Positions 55,311-55,470 of a stretch of 55,470 bases of DNA are shown one piece after another (the stretch's first letter is position 1; the number at the start of each line of letters is the position of its first letter). A program made the translations under genes and the position numbers. The stretch is taken from contig SWDP01000002.1 in NCBI GenBank assembly GCA_005116885.1, positions 436,745-492,214 of the forward strand, in the 5' to 3' direction. The notes below the pieces were generated by a model that did no database searches, was not told the DNA's origin, and saw only the letters and a list, made by a program, of their open reading frames with translations. The DNA is from Nitrospira sp. (GTDB lineage Bacteria > Nitrospirota > Nitrospiria > Nitrospirales > Nitrospiraceae).

Positions 55311-55470
55311 GCAGAATGCGCCAGGGAGCCATTGAGCTTGATGCGGAGCCTTTTGCACGCGTCGAGGTCGTCTTAGCCCGCATGATTCATGACGCTTCTG
55401 CTGCAAGCGCGGATACGCGGCTGCGACGGGCAGCCTCACCGTTCAGCCCTTCGACATACTACACGAGTAT
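55311..55470. repeat. Dispersed intergenic repeat, copy 3, cut by window end
   Basis: The inverted end TTAGCCCGCATGATTCATGA lies at 55373-55392, and CCGTTCAGCCCTTCGACATA leads to CATACT (55455-55460) with AGTAT at the last bases. These match the element at 36222-36479. No gene is seen. The right end lies outside the window. Confidence 0.65.

Overview
The window looks like a chromosomal segment of a Nitrospira-type bacterium (phylum Nitrospirota). This is an inference from moderately GC-rich DNA, the pairing of a large exopolysaccharide-type island with a dense trehalose/glucosylglycerate locus, a DUF5752-like protein, an ISAzo13-type transposase fragment and many exported or outer-membrane proteins. 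No rRNA, tRNA or CRISPR array was seen.

Layout. (1) 1-2342: the edge of a CxxCH protein, a lipoprotein, and a receiver-only response regulator. The regulator is preceded by four 11-bp-phased direct repeats. (2) 2343-23988: a co-directional, often overlapping run of glycan genes. It holds three GT28/MurG-like glycosyltransferases (one fused to a polysaccharide deacetylase), a double GT4 protein, two heparinase II/III-like proteins with a 59-aa ORF between them, two APH-fold kinases flanking a histidine phosphatase, an ABC exporter, a frameshifted deacetylase, two more glycosyltransferases and a DMFase-beta-like protein. (3) 23989-26954: a scarred region with an ISAzo13 fragment, an ABC-transporter 3' remnant, lipoprotein-gene remnants, leader repeats and an AlgE-type porin. 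(4) 26955-34661: exported proteins, namely a cupredoxin/YVTN protein, a lipoprotein, two DRRED-rich proteins (one frameshifted) and a beta-barrel. An ECF sigma operon follows, whose anti-sigma and a lipoprotein both carry CBM48-like glycan-binding domains. (5) 34851-36221: a caspase-fold/TPR protein lacking its catalytic Cys. (6) 36480-55310: alpha-glucan, trehalose and glucosylglycerate metabolism: glgE and maltokinase; a minus-strand operon gpgS, GT2, TM-helix channel protein, HAD phosphatase; then treZ, treY (disrupted), DUF5752, treS, a TreT-like gene and a second GT2.

How the parts fit together. The glycan island encodes nucleotide-sugar-dependent assembly, ABC export and deacetylase/lyase tailoring, and the AlgE-like porin downstream offers an outer-membrane exit. 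The right half can interconvert alpha-glucan, maltose-1-phosphate, maltose and trehalose and make glucosylglycerate, the solutes expected in osmotic or desiccation stress. The sigma/anti-sigma/CBM48 operon between the halves is a candidate alpha-glucan or envelope sensor.

At least four single-base disruptions interrupt otherwise good genes: one in the deacetylase, one in the DRRED gene and two in treY. They may be real decay or consensus errors. A dispersed intergenic repeat recurs, with AATGCGGGCT ends and a CATACT-N5-AGTATG hairpin.
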